64,000 nucleotides of DNA from Paracoccus sp. MBLB3053 (GTDB lineage: Bacteria > Pseudomonadota > Alphaproteobacteria > Rhodobacterales > Rhodobacteraceae). The DNA is taken from assembly GCF_031822435.1 (NCBI RefSeq), contig NZ_JAVQLW010000002.1, positions 372,001 to 436,000 of the forward strand, given 5' to 3'. The notes under the pieces are model-generated. The model saw only the letters and a list, made by a program, of their open reading frames with translations. It was not told the DNA's origin and made no database searches. Of this stretch, positions 51,011-62,585 are shown piece after piece. Each line of letters starts with the position of its first letter. Within the stretch, counting starts at the first letter, position 1. The translations under genes and the position numbers were made by a program.

Positions 51011-51616
51011 TCACATGTCGAAGAACACGGTTTCGTTTTCGCCCTGTAGAATGACGTCGAAGCGATATGTTCCGTCGGCCGTCTTCTTTGCGACAAGGGT
51101 TTTCACCCGCTCGCGATGCTCGATGCGCTGCAAGACCGGGCAGGATTCGTTTTCCTCATCCTCGAAATAGATCCGGGTCTGCAGGCCAAGGTTGATCCCG
51201 CGGGCCACGACCCACAGCGCGATATGGGGCGCCATCGCCCGTCCGTCGGGGAAGGGAACGCGCCCCGGCTTGACGGTTTTCAGGGTCCATTCGCCGGTTT
51301 CGAAATCGGCGATGATGCGTGCCCAGCCCGTCACATTGGGATCGGCCGCGCCGCGCGGGTCGTTGCCCGGATAGATCCCTTGACCATCGGCTTGCCAAGT
51401 TTCGATCAGCGCGTCGCGCAGGATCATCCCCGCTCCGTCCTGAACCGTGCCGATGATGGTGATTTCTTCGCCCTTCGCGCCCGGCAGGACAGGGCTTTCG
51501 CCCAGGTCGACCGGGTAGATGCCGCCAATGCCCAGCTTGTTTGGCGTCAATCCGATATGAACATAGGGGCCAGCCGTCTGCGAAGGGGATTCCTTCAGAT
51601 AATCCAGTTCCTGCAT
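51011..51616 (-). CDS. pcaG: Protocatechuate 3,4-dioxygenase, alpha subunit
   Basis: 201 aa, intradiol dioxygenase fold without the iron ligands, as usual for the alpha chain. Markers: SPSQTAGPYVHIGLTPNK, IETWQADGQGIYPGND and MAPHIALWVVARGIN. Forms the (alpha-beta)n enzyme with PcaH. Its ATG shares one base with the pcaH stop (TAATG). Confidence 0.94.
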   Translation of the reverse strand: MQELDYLKESPSQTAGPYVHIGLTPNKLGIGGIYPVDLGESPVLPGAKGEEITIIGTVQDGAGMILRDALIETWQADGQGIYPGNDPRGAADPNVTGWARIIADFETGEWTLKTVKPGRVPFPDGRAMAPHIALWVVARGINLGLQTRIYFEDEENESCPVLQRIEHRERVKTLVAKKTADGTYRFDVILQGENETVFFDM

Positions 51617-52353
51617 TACAATCCCTCCTTACGGTTTTCGAAGAACGACTGGCGGCGGCCGCGCAGGACGATGTCGAACTTGTAGGCCAGGCAATCCATC
51701 GGAATCGCGCGATTCATATCAAGCGGCGCGACCAGCGCCTGGATTGCGCGATCCTGCCCGATCGTGTTGACGATAGGGCAGCGCTTGATCAGCGGATCAC
51801 CCTCGAAATACATCTGCGAGATCAGGCGTTGGCCGAAACCCGACCCGAAGACCGAGATATGGATGTGCATCGGCCGCCAGTCATTGACGCGGTTCGGCCA
51901 GGGGTAGGCGCCCGGACGCACGGTCAGGAACTCGTACGAGCCGTCCGGCCCGCTGATCGTGCGACCGCAGCCGCCGAAATTCGGATCAAGCGGGGCCGCA
52001 TAGTTGTCCTTCTTGTGGCGGTAACGGCCGCCCGCATTTGCCTGCCAGATCTCGACCAGCACATTCGGTACACCCCGACCGGATTCGTCCAGCACCCGCC
52101 CATGCATGATGATCCGCTCGCCAATGGCGGGCTCACCGGTGAAGTTCATGATCAGGTTGTTATCGAGCTCGCCAATCATGGAATGGCCGAAGGCGGGGCC
52201 GGTTTCCTCGGAAAGGGTCGAGCCCATTGCGACCAGCGGCCGGAACGGCGCCCGGGTCATCGAGGTCTTGTAGCCCGGCGTGTAGGCAGCGGGATGCCAG
52301 TCGCGATCGCGAAAGAACAGCGGGCCGCGATCAAATTGGTTGCTGAGGGTCAT
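51616..52353 (-). CDS. pcaH: Protocatechuate 3,4-dioxygenase, beta subunit
   Basis: 245 aa, catalytic chain. Fe(III) ligands of the family are visible: Tyr in NAGGRYRHKKD, Tyr in RPGAYPWPN, and two His in MHIHISVFG. Ring-cleaves protocatechuate to 3-carboxymuconate. The N-terminus (FRDRDWHPAAYTPGYKTSM) is the beta-subunit arm. The start overlaps pcaC by 4 bases. Confidence 0.95.
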   Translation of the reverse strand: MTLSNQFDRGPLFFRDRDWHPAAYTPGYKTSMTRAPFRPLVAMGSTLSEETGPAFGHSMIGELDNNLIMNFTGEPAIGERIIMHGRVLDESGRGVPNVLVEIWQANAGGRYRHKKDNYAAPLDPNFGGCGRTISGPDGSYEFLTVRPGAYPWPNRVNDWRPMHIHISVFGSGFGQRLISQMYFEGDPLIKRCPIVNTIGQDRAIQALVAPLDMNRAIPMDCLAYKFDIVLRGRRQSFFENRKEGL

Positions 52354-52730
52354 CGCTTGCTCTCCATTTCCGCGAATGTCTCCTTGGCGATCTTGATGGC
52401 GTGGTTCGCGCGCGGCACGCCGGCATAGATGGCGACGTGCAGAAGTGCTTCCAGCACATCTTCCTTACTGGCACCGGTATTGGCCGTGGCGCGCACATGC
52501 ATTGCCAATTCGTGGTCATTGCCCAGCCCGGCAAGCAGCGCGATGGTCAGCATCGAGCGTTCGCGCGCCGTGATCGTGTCGCGCGACCAGACAGAACCCC
52601 AGGCTGCTTCGGTGATCAGGCTCTGGAAGGGTTCGTCAAAGGCAGTCTTGTTCGCCTCTGCACGATCCACATGGGCGTCGCCAAGCACGCGCCTGCGGGT
52701 GGCCATACCCTGATCGAATCGTTCGTTCAT
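52350..52730 (-). CDS. pcaC: 4-carboxymuconolactone decarboxylase
   Basis: 126 aa, AhpD-like/CMD fold. Stretches typical of PcaC: GMATRRRVLGDAHVDRA at the start, WSRDTITARERSMLTIALLAGLG and EALLHVAIYAGVPRANHA. Decarboxylates the lactone to the 3-oxoadipate enol-lactone used by PcaD. Overlaps both neighbours by 4 bases, so pcaD-pcaC-pcaH are translationally linked. Confidence 0.94.
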   Translation of the reverse strand: MNERFDQGMATRRRVLGDAHVDRAEANKTAFDEPFQSLITEAAWGSVWSRDTITARERSMLTIALLAGLGNDHELAMHVRATANTGASKEDVLEALLHVAIYAGVPRANHAIKIAKETFAEMESKR

Positions 52731-53506
52731 GCTGAATGTTCCTTGAGAAATCGCCCGAGAAGCGCCGCAAAAGCGGCAGGCTGTTCGACACAGGGCAAGT
52801 GGCCTGCATCGGGGATGACGTGGAAGGTTGCACCAGCGACCAGATCAGCCGTCGCCTTGACCAGTTCCGCCGGAGACGATCCGTCCTGCTCGCCTGCAAT
52901 CACCATCGCGGGCAGCGAAATCCTCGTTGCCGCATCGGTCAGTTCGGCGGCGGACAATGCGTGGCATGCCGCAATATAGCCGCTCGCCGATGTCCGCGCG
53001 ACCATGTTGCGCCAGATTGCCAGCTCGGGCTGCGCACGAAATTTCGGCGCAAACCACCGCTGCATGACAAGATCGACGATCGAACCGAGCCCGCCGGAAC
53101 GAATGGCTGCGATCCGCTCGTCCCAGCTTTGCTGCGTGCCCATCTTGACCGCGGTGTTGGCAAGCACGACAGCACCGACGAGATCCGCCCGGCGCGACGA
53201 GATGATCTGTGCGATCATCCCGCCGATCGACAGGCCCACGAATACGACCTGCTTCAGACCGAGATGTTCGATCAACGCGGCAGCGTCATCGGCCAGATCC
53301 TCGACCCGGAATTCGCCGCCCTCATCCGAAAGCCCATGACCCCGCTTGTCAAAGCGGACGGCGCGGATACCCGGCATTTCCGCCAAGAGCGGGTCCCAAA
53401 GTCGCAAGTCGGTCCCCAGCGAGTTCGCAAAAACCACGACCGGTCCATCCGCCGGTCCATCGATCCGGTAATGCATTGCGCCCCAAGGGCGGTTCAATAC
53501 TTGCAT
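52727..53506 (-). CDS. pcaD: 3-oxoadipate enol-lactonase
   Basis: 259 aa alpha/beta hydrolase. Nucleophile in GLSIGGMIAQ, late Asp in GEQDGSSP, and His in DAGHLPCVEQP form the triad; the oxyanion region is FANSLGTDLRLW. Hydrolyses the enol-lactone to 3-oxoadipate. First gene of the operon, 83 bases from the preferred pcaQ start, with a PcaQ-type operator in the divergent gap. Confidence 0.93.
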   Translation of the reverse strand: MQVLNRPWGAMHYRIDGPADGPVVVFANSLGTDLRLWDPLLAEMPGIRAVRFDKRGHGLSDEGGEFRVEDLADDAAALIEHLGLKQVVFVGLSIGGMIAQIISSRRADLVGAVVLANTAVKMGTQQSWDERIAAIRSGGLGSIVDLVMQRWFAPKFRAQPELAIWRNMVARTSASGYIAACHALSAAELTDAATRISLPAMVIAGEQDGSSPAELVKATADLVAGATFHVIPDAGHLPCVEQPAAFAALLGRFLKEHSA

Positions 53507-53533
53507 GCTGTTCTCCCTCGTTCATAATTTCGC

Positions 53534-53549
53534 ATAACCGTCCGGGTTT
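53534..53549. promoter_or_regulatory. pcaQ: Candidate PcaQ operator
   Basis: ATAACC-GTCC-GGGTTT in the pcaD/pcaQ gap. It matches the ATAACC-N4-GGTTAA consensus I recall for PcaQ of Sinorhizobium/Agrobacterium in its left half and partly in its right half. A further ATAACC half occurs at 53576-53581. Confidence 0.65.
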
Positions 53550-53589
53550 GAATAATGCAAAATCGACCAAAATGAATAACCGTTCTGCT

Positions 53590-54536
53590 ATGCATCCGTC
53601 CATAAAACTGCGCCATATCCGCGCATTTCTGGACATAGCCGCCGAAGGTGGGCTTTCCCCGGTCGCCCGGGCGCAGGGCATTACCCAACCTGCCCTGTCC
53701 CGGACATTGGCCGAGCTTGAAACCTTGCTGGAACAACAGCTTTTCCTGCGACAGGGCCGTCGCCTTGCACTCACCGAGTCGGGCGCGCTGTTTCGTCGTC
53801 ATGCGCTCGCCGCCATCCAGGCGCTTGAGGCGGGCGCAAGCGCCATGCGGCCAGGCGCAGCGGGGGTTCTGCGGGTCGGCGTCTTGCCGACAGTGGCGAC
53901 GCGCTTCCTGCCTCAGGTGGTGCTCCGCCTGCGCGAATTGCGCCCCGAGATCGTGTTGGCCGCGGAAACCGGCCCCCATTTCCACCTGATGCGGCTGTTG
54001 CGCGACGGGGCGGTCGATCTGGTCGTCGGTCGCTTGCCGGGAGCCTCGGAAATGTCCGGACTGAGCTTCGATCACCTCTACGAGGACGAGGTGATCCTGG
54101 TCGCCCGAAGCGGCCATCCAGCCCGCGGTCGTCCGGCGACAGAAGCGCTGGCAAGATCGCCCGTGATCCTGCCACCGGCCACCGCGCTGATCCGTCCTAT
54201 TGTCGAGGACTATCTGGCAGCGCACGGGTTGAACGGGGTAAGACCGCTGGTCGAGACGGTTTCCCTGGCCCTTGGGCGGGGGATCTGCCTTGGCTCGGAC
54301 GCGCTTTGGTTCATCTCGCGCGGCGTGGTGTTGTACGAGCTTGATCGCGGCGAGCTGATCGATTTTCCGACCGGCGCAAGATTTCTGTCGGGAGCGGTCG
54401 GCATGACACGACGCCAGGAAAGCCGCGCGCCGGGGCTGGTCGAATTCGAACAAATCGCGCGAGAGGTCGTCCGGAATGCGGACCAATCCCTGCCCGTGCC
54501 CGACGCAAGGCGCCCACGCAATCCGGGCGAGACGCC

Positions 54537-54540
<4 letters not shown>
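53590..54540 (+). CDS. pcaQ: LysR-type regulator of the pca genes
   Basis: 316 aa. The winged helix spans residues 4-62 (IKLRHIRAFLDIAAEGGLSPVARAQGITQPALSRTLAELE), followed by the inducer-binding domain (AGVLRVGVLPTVATRFLPQV on). Divergent from pcaD with an ATAACC operator between, as in other alphaproteobacteria, where PcaQ activates with carboxymuconolactone. ATG 53590 matches the usual start close to the HTH; ATG 53572 is an alternative, and neither has a clear ribosome site. The stop overlaps the pobR start (ATGA). Confidence 0.9.
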
Positions 54541-56710
<2,170 letters not shown>

Positions 56711-56715
56711 CAGAA

Positions 56716-56742
56716 AAACGCCCGGTCGATGACCGGGCGTTT
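56716..56742. terminator. Bidirectional Rho-independent terminator
   Basis: 12-bp perfect stem (core AACGCCCGGTC) with loop GAT, flanked by A-run on the left and TTT on the right. It lies between the convergent pobA and helicase genes, just after the pobA stop, and can serve both. Confidence 0.9.
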
Positions 56743-56748
56743 CCTTGA

Positions 56749-58674
56749 TCAGCCCTTGCGGCTCTTGGGCGAATAGCTTCCCTTGGCGCCGTCGGGTTTG
56801 CGCTTGGAGGCAGGCTTGGCCCAGGCCGCCTTGCCCGCAGGTGCCTTTGTCGGCTTGCCTTTCGCGCGCACCGCCCCATCTGCACTGCGCTTTGACGATT
56901 TGTCGGCTGCACTCCAGCGCGCCTTGCGGGGCGCGGATGCATCCTCCGCCTTCGGCTTATCGTCGCGGCGATATTCGCGCCGTTCGTCGGACGCGCGGTC
57001 TTCATAGGAAGCGTCGGGGCGCTTCTTGGGATAACCCTTCTTTGCGGGTGCTGCCCGGCGCGGCGCCGGGACGTCGCCGCCGCGCTCGAAATTGGGCATA
57101 CCTTGCTGGCGAAGCATCATCAGCCCTTCTTCCAGCTCGACCGCCTCGCCAAACTTGTCGGCGCTGTCCTCGGCGATCTGAACGAAGCTTTCGTGCTCGC
57201 GGATCTTGATCGCACCCACGACGTCCTTGTTCACGCCGCCTGCCTCACAGATCTTCGGCAGGAGCCAGCGTGCCTCGGCGCGACCGGAATAGCCGACGCT
57301 CAGTGAGAACCAGACCGCGTTGCCGAATTCGCGCGGCGCACGCGGGGCCGTGGCGGCAGGCCGATCCTGAAGCACGGTCAGTTCTTCGGGCGCAGGACGT
57401 CCTTCGCGCCAGAGCCGGATGAAGGCCGAAGCGACCTGTTCCGCGCCAAAGCGGGCGATCAGGTCATGGGCCAAGGAGGCATCATCCTCAACGCGTTCCT
57501 GCAGCGCGGGATGATCGAGCATCCGCGCGTCGTCCTTGGCACGCACATCATCCGCCGAAGGGGCGCCAGACCATTCAGCCTCGAGCTTCGCGAATTTCAG
57601 AAGACGCTGCGCCTTCTTGTATTCCGACGAGGCCACGATCAGCGCAGAGACGCCCTTCGATCCAGCCCGCCCCGTTCGACCGGAGCGGTGCAACAATGTT
57701 TCCGAATTGGTGGGCAGGTCGGCATGGATCACCAGTTCCAGACCGGGCAGGTCGATGCCGCGCGCCGCAACGTCGGTCGCGATGCAGACCTGGGCGCGGC
57801 CATCGCGGAGCGCTTGAAGCGCATGGCTGCGTTCCTGCTGGCTGAGTTCGCCCGACAGCGCCACCACCTTGAAGCCGCGATTGCCCATGCGCGCCAGAAG
57901 ATGGTTCACATTGGCGCGGGTCTTGCAGAAGATGATTGCCGTGCGGGCGTCATAAAGACGCAGCAGGTTGAAGATTGCCGGCTCGCGATCGCGCGCCTGA
58001 ACGCTGATCGCGCGATATTCGATATCGCCGTGCTGGCGCGCTTCGCCCTGGGCCACGATGCGCAGCGCGTCCTTCTGGAAGTCCTTCGCCAGCTTTTCGA
58101 TCGCGGGAGAGACGGTCGCCGAGAACATCAGCGTGCGGCGCTCGGCCGGCGCGGATTCAAGGATGAACTCCAGATCCTCGCGGAATCCGAGATCCAGCAT
58201 CTCGTCGGCCTCGTCCAGCACTGCAGCGCGCAGGCCGGACAGATCAAGGCTGCCGCGCTCGATATGGTCGCGCAGACGACCCGGCGTGCCCACCACGATA
58301 TGCGGGCCACGATCCAGCGCGCGACGCTCGTTGCGGTAATCCATCCCGCCCACACAGGTCGCGATCTGGGCACCAGCCTCACCATAGAGCCAGGCCAGTT
58401 CACGCGCGACCTGAAGCGCCAGTTCGCGCGTCGGCGCGATCGCGAGGCCCAGCGGCGCATCCGCCGGCATCAGAAGGTCGCCACCCTGAAGGATGTCCGG
58501 GGCGACGGCGAGTCCGAAGGCAACGGTCTTGCCCGATCCGGTCTGTGCCGAGACCAGCATGTCCCGGCCCGCCGCATCGGCTGCCAGAACGGCTTCTTGA
58601 ACGGAGGTAAGGCTGGCATAGCCCTTGGCTGCCAGCGCCGCGGCCAGAGGCGCGGCAATATTCAGATCTGTCAT
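56749..58674 (-). CDS. DEAD-box RNA helicase with DbpA-type RNA-binding domain
   Basis: 641 aa. Helicase motifs in order: Q motif (TSVQEAV), SAQTGSGKT, PTRELA, TPGR, DEAD, SAT, then the second RecA domain (IIFCKTR, ATDVAARGIDLPG, HRSGRTGRAG). A DbpA-like domain follows at about residues 460-540, and a long basic Lys/Pro/Ala-rich tail (about 545-641) suits RNA contact. Likely works in ribosome assembly or RNA turnover (DeaD/CsdA-like). ATG 58674 starts the family N-terminus; the longer frame upstream is doubtful. Confidence 0.92.
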   Translation of the reverse strand: MTDLNIAAPLAAALAAKGYASLTSVQEAVLAADAAGRDMLVSAQTGSGKTVAFGLAVAPDILQGGDLLMPADAPLGLAIAPTRELALQVARELAWLYGEAGAQIATCVGGMDYRNERRALDRGPHIVVGTPGRLRDHIERGSLDLSGLRAAVLDEADEMLDLGFREDLEFILESAPAERRTLMFSATVSPAIEKLAKDFQKDALRIVAQGEARQHGDIEYRAISVQARDREPAIFNLLRLYDARTAIIFCKTRANVNHLLARMGNRGFKVVALSGELSQQERSHALQALRDGRAQVCIATDVAARGIDLPGLELVIHADLPTNSETLLHRSGRTGRAGSKGVSALIVASSEYKKAQRLLKFAKLEAEWSGAPSADDVRAKDDARMLDHPALQERVEDDASLAHDLIARFGAEQVASAFIRLWREGRPAPEELTVLQDRPAATAPRAPREFGNAVWFSLSVGYSGRAEARWLLPKICEAGGVNKDVVGAIKIREHESFVQIAEDSADKFGEAVELEEGLMMLRQQGMPNFERGGDVPAPRRAAPAKKGYPKKRPDASYEDRASDERREYRRDDKPKAEDASAPRKARWSAADKSSKRSADGAVRAKGKPTKAPAGKAAWAKPASKRKPDGAKGSYSPKSRKG

Positions 58675-58825
58675 TTCTTCGCCAGAAAAAGGGGGTGCCG
58701 AACACCCGATGAGCGGCACCAGACCCTTCGCGACAGGAATGCCAATACCCGCCGCTCCGGACACGCGGAGCCAAAGGCTGGCTCCTTATAGAGGTCCCGA
58801 GCACAAGTAAAGAAGGAAGTCGCGA

Positions 58826-59683
58826 TCAACCCGCTTCGCGAAGACCGACCCCGACATTGTCGATCAGTCTGACACCGTCCAGCCAGATCGCCACAAGCAA
58901 CCGCGCGGGATGCCCAGGCCGTGGTTCACCCAGGGTTTCCGCATCGCGAAGCTCCAGATATTCCAGCGGCCCCAACCCGGCCTCGGCCAGGCGCGTGCGG
59001 GCGGCGGCCAGCACCGGTTCTGTCGGCTCACCGGCCTCGATCTGGCTAGATGCCGCGAAAAGAGTGGCAGGGAGCGCGGCGGCAAGGCGACGCGCCTGGG
59101 GGGAAAGCCGCAGGTTGCGGGACGAAAGCGCGAGACCGTCCGCGTCTCTCACGCTGGGGCACGCGGCGATCTCGACCGGCATCTTCAGATCGTTCACCAT
59201 GCGACGCACAAGTTGCAACTGCTGCCAGTCTTTCTGGCCGAAATAGGCCCTGTCGGCGCGGGTCATGTTCAGCAAAAGCGCGACCACCGTTGCCACGCCG
59301 TCGAAATGTCCGGGGCGATGCACGCCTTCCAGCGGCGCGCTTATCCCGCCGACGGACACGATTGTCGTATGACTGGAAGGATAGACCTCGGCCGCATCGG
59401 GGACGAAAAGTGCGTCGACAAGCAGTGGCCCCAGCAATTCGGCGTCGGCAGCCTCGGTCCTCGGGTATTTCGCGAAGTCGTCAGGGTTGTTGAACTGGCG
59501 CGGATTGACGAACAGCGTGACGATGACCCGGTCGCATTGCGCCTTGGCGGCCGTGACAAGGCTCAGATGCCCGTCATGCAGCGCACCCATGGTCGGGACC
59601 ACCCCGATGATCTCGCCCTCGGCCTTCCATGCGTCGATGCGCGATCCCAGCTCGGAAAGGGTGCGAACGATCGGTGCGCTCAT
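58826..59683 (-). CDS. panC: Pantothenate synthetase (pantoate-beta-alanine ligase)
   Basis: 285 aa. ATP-binding PTMGALHDGHLSLV (residues 31-44 approx.), FVNPRQFNNPDDFAKYPRT, HFDGVATVV, YFGQKDWQQL and LSSRNLRLS are all present. Joins pantoate and beta-alanine to pantothenate for CoA synthesis. Start ATG 59683 overlaps the panB stop by one base (TGATG). Confidence 0.96.
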   Translation of the reverse strand: MSAPIVRTLSELGSRIDAWKAEGEIIGVVPTMGALHDGHLSLVTAAKAQCDRVIVTLFVNPRQFNNPDDFAKYPRTEAADAELLGPLLVDALFVPDAAEVYPSSHTTIVSVGGISAPLEGVHRPGHFDGVATVVALLLNMTRADRAYFGQKDWQQLQLVRRMVNDLKMPVEIAACPSVRDADGLALSSRNLRLSPQARRLAAALPATLFAASSQIEAGEPTEPVLAAARTRLAEAGLGPLEYLELRDAETLGEPRPGHPARLLVAIWLDGVRLIDNVGVGLREAG

Positions 59684-60510
59684 CACAAGTTTCCCTCATC
59701 TGCGAAGCTGTGTTCAGGCGCGGGAAAGCGACGCGAGCGCACCTCTTCGGCGTAGAACGCGATGGCCGCGCTGGCCTCCCTGCCCTGTTCGGCAAAGCGC
59801 TTCACGAATTTCGGCCGAAAATCCGAGAACATGCCCAGCATGTCATCGACCACCAGCACCTGCCCATCGCACAGGACCCCGGCGCCGATACCGATCGTCG
59901 GCACCGCGATGTCACGGGTGATCCGGGCCCCCAAGCTTTCGGGCAGCTTTTCCAGAACGACGGCAAATGCTCCGGCATCCGCCAGCGCGGCAGCATCCGC
60001 CGCGACGCGATCGCCATCCTCGCCCCGGCCTTGAACCTTGTATCCGCCAAGTGCATTCACTGACTGGGGGGTGAGCCCGACATGGCCCATCACCGGGATG
60101 CCCCGCCTGACCAGATAGGAGACGGTTTCGGCCATGTGTTGCCCCCCCTCCAGCTTCACGGCCTGGCATTCGGTCTCGGCCATCAGCCGGGCCGCGTTGC
60201 GAAATGCCTGCTCGGGACTTTCTTCGTAACTGCCGAACGGCAGGTCGACGACAAGGCAGGAATGCGAAACGCCCCGCGCCACGGCCTTGCCATGAAGGAT
60301 CATCATTTCCATCGTGACACCGATGGTCGAGGCAAGGCCGTGCAGAACCATTCCGACGCTATCCCCGACAAGGATCAGGTCGCAGGACGCATCCACCAGC
60401 TTGGCCATGGGCGTCGTATATGCGGTCAGGCAGGCGACGGGCGTGCCGCCCTTGCGCGCGCGAATGGCACTTGGGGTCAGGCGGATCTGCCGTTCTGGCG
60501 TGGCGCTCAT
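59683..60510 (-). CDS. panB: 3-methyl-2-oxobutanoate hydroxymethyltransferase
   Basis: 275 aa TIM-barrel enzyme making ketopantoate. Markers: [66 protein letters not shown] and [23 protein letters not shown] (separate motifs). AGGAAGAGG precedes ATG 60510. Forms a two-gene operon with panC. A 138-base gap without recognisable feature separates it from the GNAT gene. Confidence 0.96.
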   Translation of the reverse strand: MSATPERQIRLTPSAIRARKGGTPVACLTAYTTPMAKLVDASCDLILVGDSVGMVLHGLASTIGVTMEMMILHGKAVARGVSHSCLVVDLPFGSYEESPEQAFRNAARLMAETECQAVKLEGGQHMAETVSYLVRRGIPVMGHVGLTPQSVNALGGYKVQGRGEDGDRVAADAAALADAGAFAVVLEKLPESLGARITRDIAVPTIGIGAGVLCDGQVLVVDDMLGMFSDFRPKFVKRFAEQGREASAAIAFYAEEVRSRRFPAPEHSFADEGNL

Positions 60511-60648
60511 CCTCTTCCTCCTCTGCCGGTGTCCGGCGGATGAAACACGAAATTGACGCCATGTGGCCGGGAACGGCCGTTCGTGCAACCCCGTTTGTGG
60601 CTGGAAAGATCGCTTCAGCGGTCAGCCGGGACAGGATGAGACCTGGCC

Positions 60649-61371
60649 TCAGCCCCCCGGCTGAGATTTCGCCAGATGGTAGGCCGGTGCCGTGCTGTCG
60701 AAACCGATGATCCGCTCGCCTGCGGCAAAGGCTTCGACGAGATCGCGGCGCAGGTCCATCCGAGCGGTCAGCGCAGCCGCCGGATCGGTCAGCAGCAGGC
60801 CGTCGATATCGGCGGGAATGGGCAGACGGCGAGTTTCCGCGATCCGGGGCACAGGCCGACCGGTCGCGCGCGCCACGACTGCGGGACTATCGAGCTGCCA
60901 GTCCAGCATCAGCCGATCCGAGGGCAATCCCGCATTGATGCCTTCCATCGTCCCATAATAGTTTTCAAGATATGTGCCCGACGTGCCACCAAGAACGCGC
61001 ACGTTCAGCCCGGCATTGATCGCCCGAATGGGATCATAGGTCCACCGCACGAGCGTGATGCCCTTCGCCAGGCACCAATCGCGTTGAAACCATTTCAGGC
61101 GACTGCCCAGTCGAAGCCCACGCGCCTCTGGCAGGACGGCAAGCCGATGGGAATGCTGGACACCGGGCAAGGCGCTCGGGAAGGCGAAAAGGAATGCGAG
61201 CATCCGGTCTTCGGCAAAAGCCCCTGCGACCAACCCGCCCTCGTGCTGGATCGCCAGCATCAGGTCAGCGTTGTCCGCAGGATCGTCCTGCCCCCAGACC
61301 GCGCGCTGCAGGTCTTCGGAGTCCCTGAGTTCCGCCAGCGAGGCCAGTTCGCGGATTGTCACATCGGTCAT
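60649..61371 (-). CDS. GNAT-family acetyltransferase-like protein, possible amino-acid N-acyltransferase
   Basis: 240 aa. The N-terminal GNAT core is visible (TIRELASLAELRDSEDLQRAVWG; HSHRLAVLPEARGLRLGSRLKWFQRDWCLAKG, with the acyl-CoA loop RGLRLGSR). The C-terminal half, TYDPIRAINAGLNVRVLGGTSGTYLENYYG, is typical of the COG3375-type proteins. Overlaps the racemase-like gene by 4 bases (ATGA). In Geobacillus a GNAT succinyltransferase works with N-succinylamino acid racemase to convert D- to L-amino acids; the same pairing here suggests N-succinylation, by inference. Confidence 0.82.
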   Translation of the reverse strand: MTDVTIRELASLAELRDSEDLQRAVWGQDDPADNADLMLAIQHEGGLVAGAFAEDRMLAFLFAFPSALPGVQHSHRLAVLPEARGLRLGSRLKWFQRDWCLAKGITLVRWTYDPIRAINAGLNVRVLGGTSGTYLENYYGTMEGINAGLPSDRLMLDWQLDSPAVVARATGRPVPRIAETRRLPIPADIDGLLLTDPAAALTARMDLRRDLVEAFAAGERIIGFDSTAPAYHLAKSQPGG

Positions 61372-62498
61372 CGCCGGAATTCCTCGACCTGACCCGAGAC
61401 CGTGCCCAGATATTCCCGATCCAGAGTGACACCCAAGCCCGCGCAAGCTTTCGGAACGGGCATCAAGCCGCTTTCTGCTTCAAGCGGCTGTTCAATAATA
61501 TCCCTTTTGAAATATCGGCTTGCGGATGATGTATCACCTGGTTTCGAGAAGTTCGCGAGCGTTGCAAGATGGATATTCTGGGCCCGCCCGATCCCCGATT
61601 CCAGCATGCCCCCGCACCAGACCGGAACATCGAATGCGGCGCATAGGTCATGGATCGCCCGGGCCTGCGCAAACCCGCCCACGCGCCCGACCTTGATATT
61701 GACGACCCGCGCCGCGCCTGCAACCAGCGCCTTGCGGGCATCGACCGCCGAACGGATGCTTTCATCCAGGCAGATCGCAGTCACCAGATGGGCCTGAACT
61801 GTCGCGTGGTCGTGAATATCATCAAAGGCAAGCGGCTGCTCGATATAGTCGAGATCGAACCGGTCCATGGACTTGAGCAGCGGCAGATCACCCAGCCGGT
61901 AATCGGTATTGGCATCGACCGTCAGATGCGTATCGGGGAAGGCGCCGCGCACAGCCTTGAGCATTTGCAGGTCATGGCCGCGCTTGATCTTGAGCTTGAT
62001 GCGACGATAGCCTGCATCCACCGCCGCACCGACACGCTCGAGCGTGGTCGGAATATCGGCTATTCCCAGGCTTACACCCACCTGGACCGCATCGCGCACG
62101 CCACCCAAAGCGGTGCAAAGCGGGATGTTCAGCGCCTTGCTCCAAAGATCCCAGAACGCCATTTCGACCATGGCCTTGCTCATCCGATGGCCCCGCCACG
62201 GGTCCAGAATCGCGGCCAGTTCTGCGGGGCTCGCGAAGCTTTGGCCGAGAATGCGCGGCAAGACCACCTCGCGCAGGAAGGCAAGGCCGCCAGCCTGAGT
62301 TTCCTCGAGATAATCTGGCCACAGGTCCATCACACCTTCGCCATAGCCTTCCAGCCCTTCTCCGCGCAGGGTCAGCAACGGGAAGACCTTTTCGGTCATG
62401 GTCCCAGTCGAAATGACGAAAGGCGTCAGCAATGGCAGGCGGACGATACGAATTTCGGCCGCGTCGATACGGATGCCGGGAAACAGGGTCGGGGTCAT
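61368..62498 (-). CDS. Enolase-superfamily N-succinylamino acid racemase / o-succinylbenzoate synthase family protein
   Basis: 376 aa, muconate-lactonising subgroup of the enolase superfamily. Catalytic and metal residues are visible: Lys pair in IKLKIKRG, Asp in LTVDANTDY, Glu in YIEQPL, Asp in CLDESI and Lys in VNIKVGRVGG. Sequence is of the MenC2/NSAR type. Rhodobacterales use ubiquinone and no other men gene is here, so racemisation of N-succinyl (or N-acyl) amino acids is more likely than menaquinone synthesis. Coupled to the GNAT gene. Confidence 0.85.
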   Translation of the reverse strand: MTPTLFPGIRIDAAEIRIVRLPLLTPFVISTGTMTEKVFPLLTLRGEGLEGYGEGVMDLWPDYLEETQAGGLAFLREVVLPRILGQSFASPAELAAILDPWRGHRMSKAMVEMAFWDLWSKALNIPLCTALGGVRDAVQVGVSLGIADIPTTLERVGAAVDAGYRRIKLKIKRGHDLQMLKAVRGAFPDTHLTVDANTDYRLGDLPLLKSMDRFDLDYIEQPLAFDDIHDHATVQAHLVTAICLDESIRSAVDARKALVAGAARVVNIKVGRVGGFAQARAIHDLCAAFDVPVWCGGMLESGIGRAQNIHLATLANFSKPGDTSSASRYFKRDIIEQPLEAESGLMPVPKACAGLGVTLDREYLGTVSGQVEEFRR

Positions 62499-62585
62499 GG
62501 CAGGCTCGCTTAAAGGGCGCTCGCAAACTGCGGTGAAACCTGCGGCTTAGCAACCCGTTCCCATTATCTTCCTGCCTTGACGCGA

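Noticed and set aside
61368..62498. MenC (o-succinylbenzoate synthase) of menaquinone synthesis
   Set aside because: No other men genes are present, the GNAT partner points to N-acyl amino acids, and the suggested host group relies on ubiquinone.
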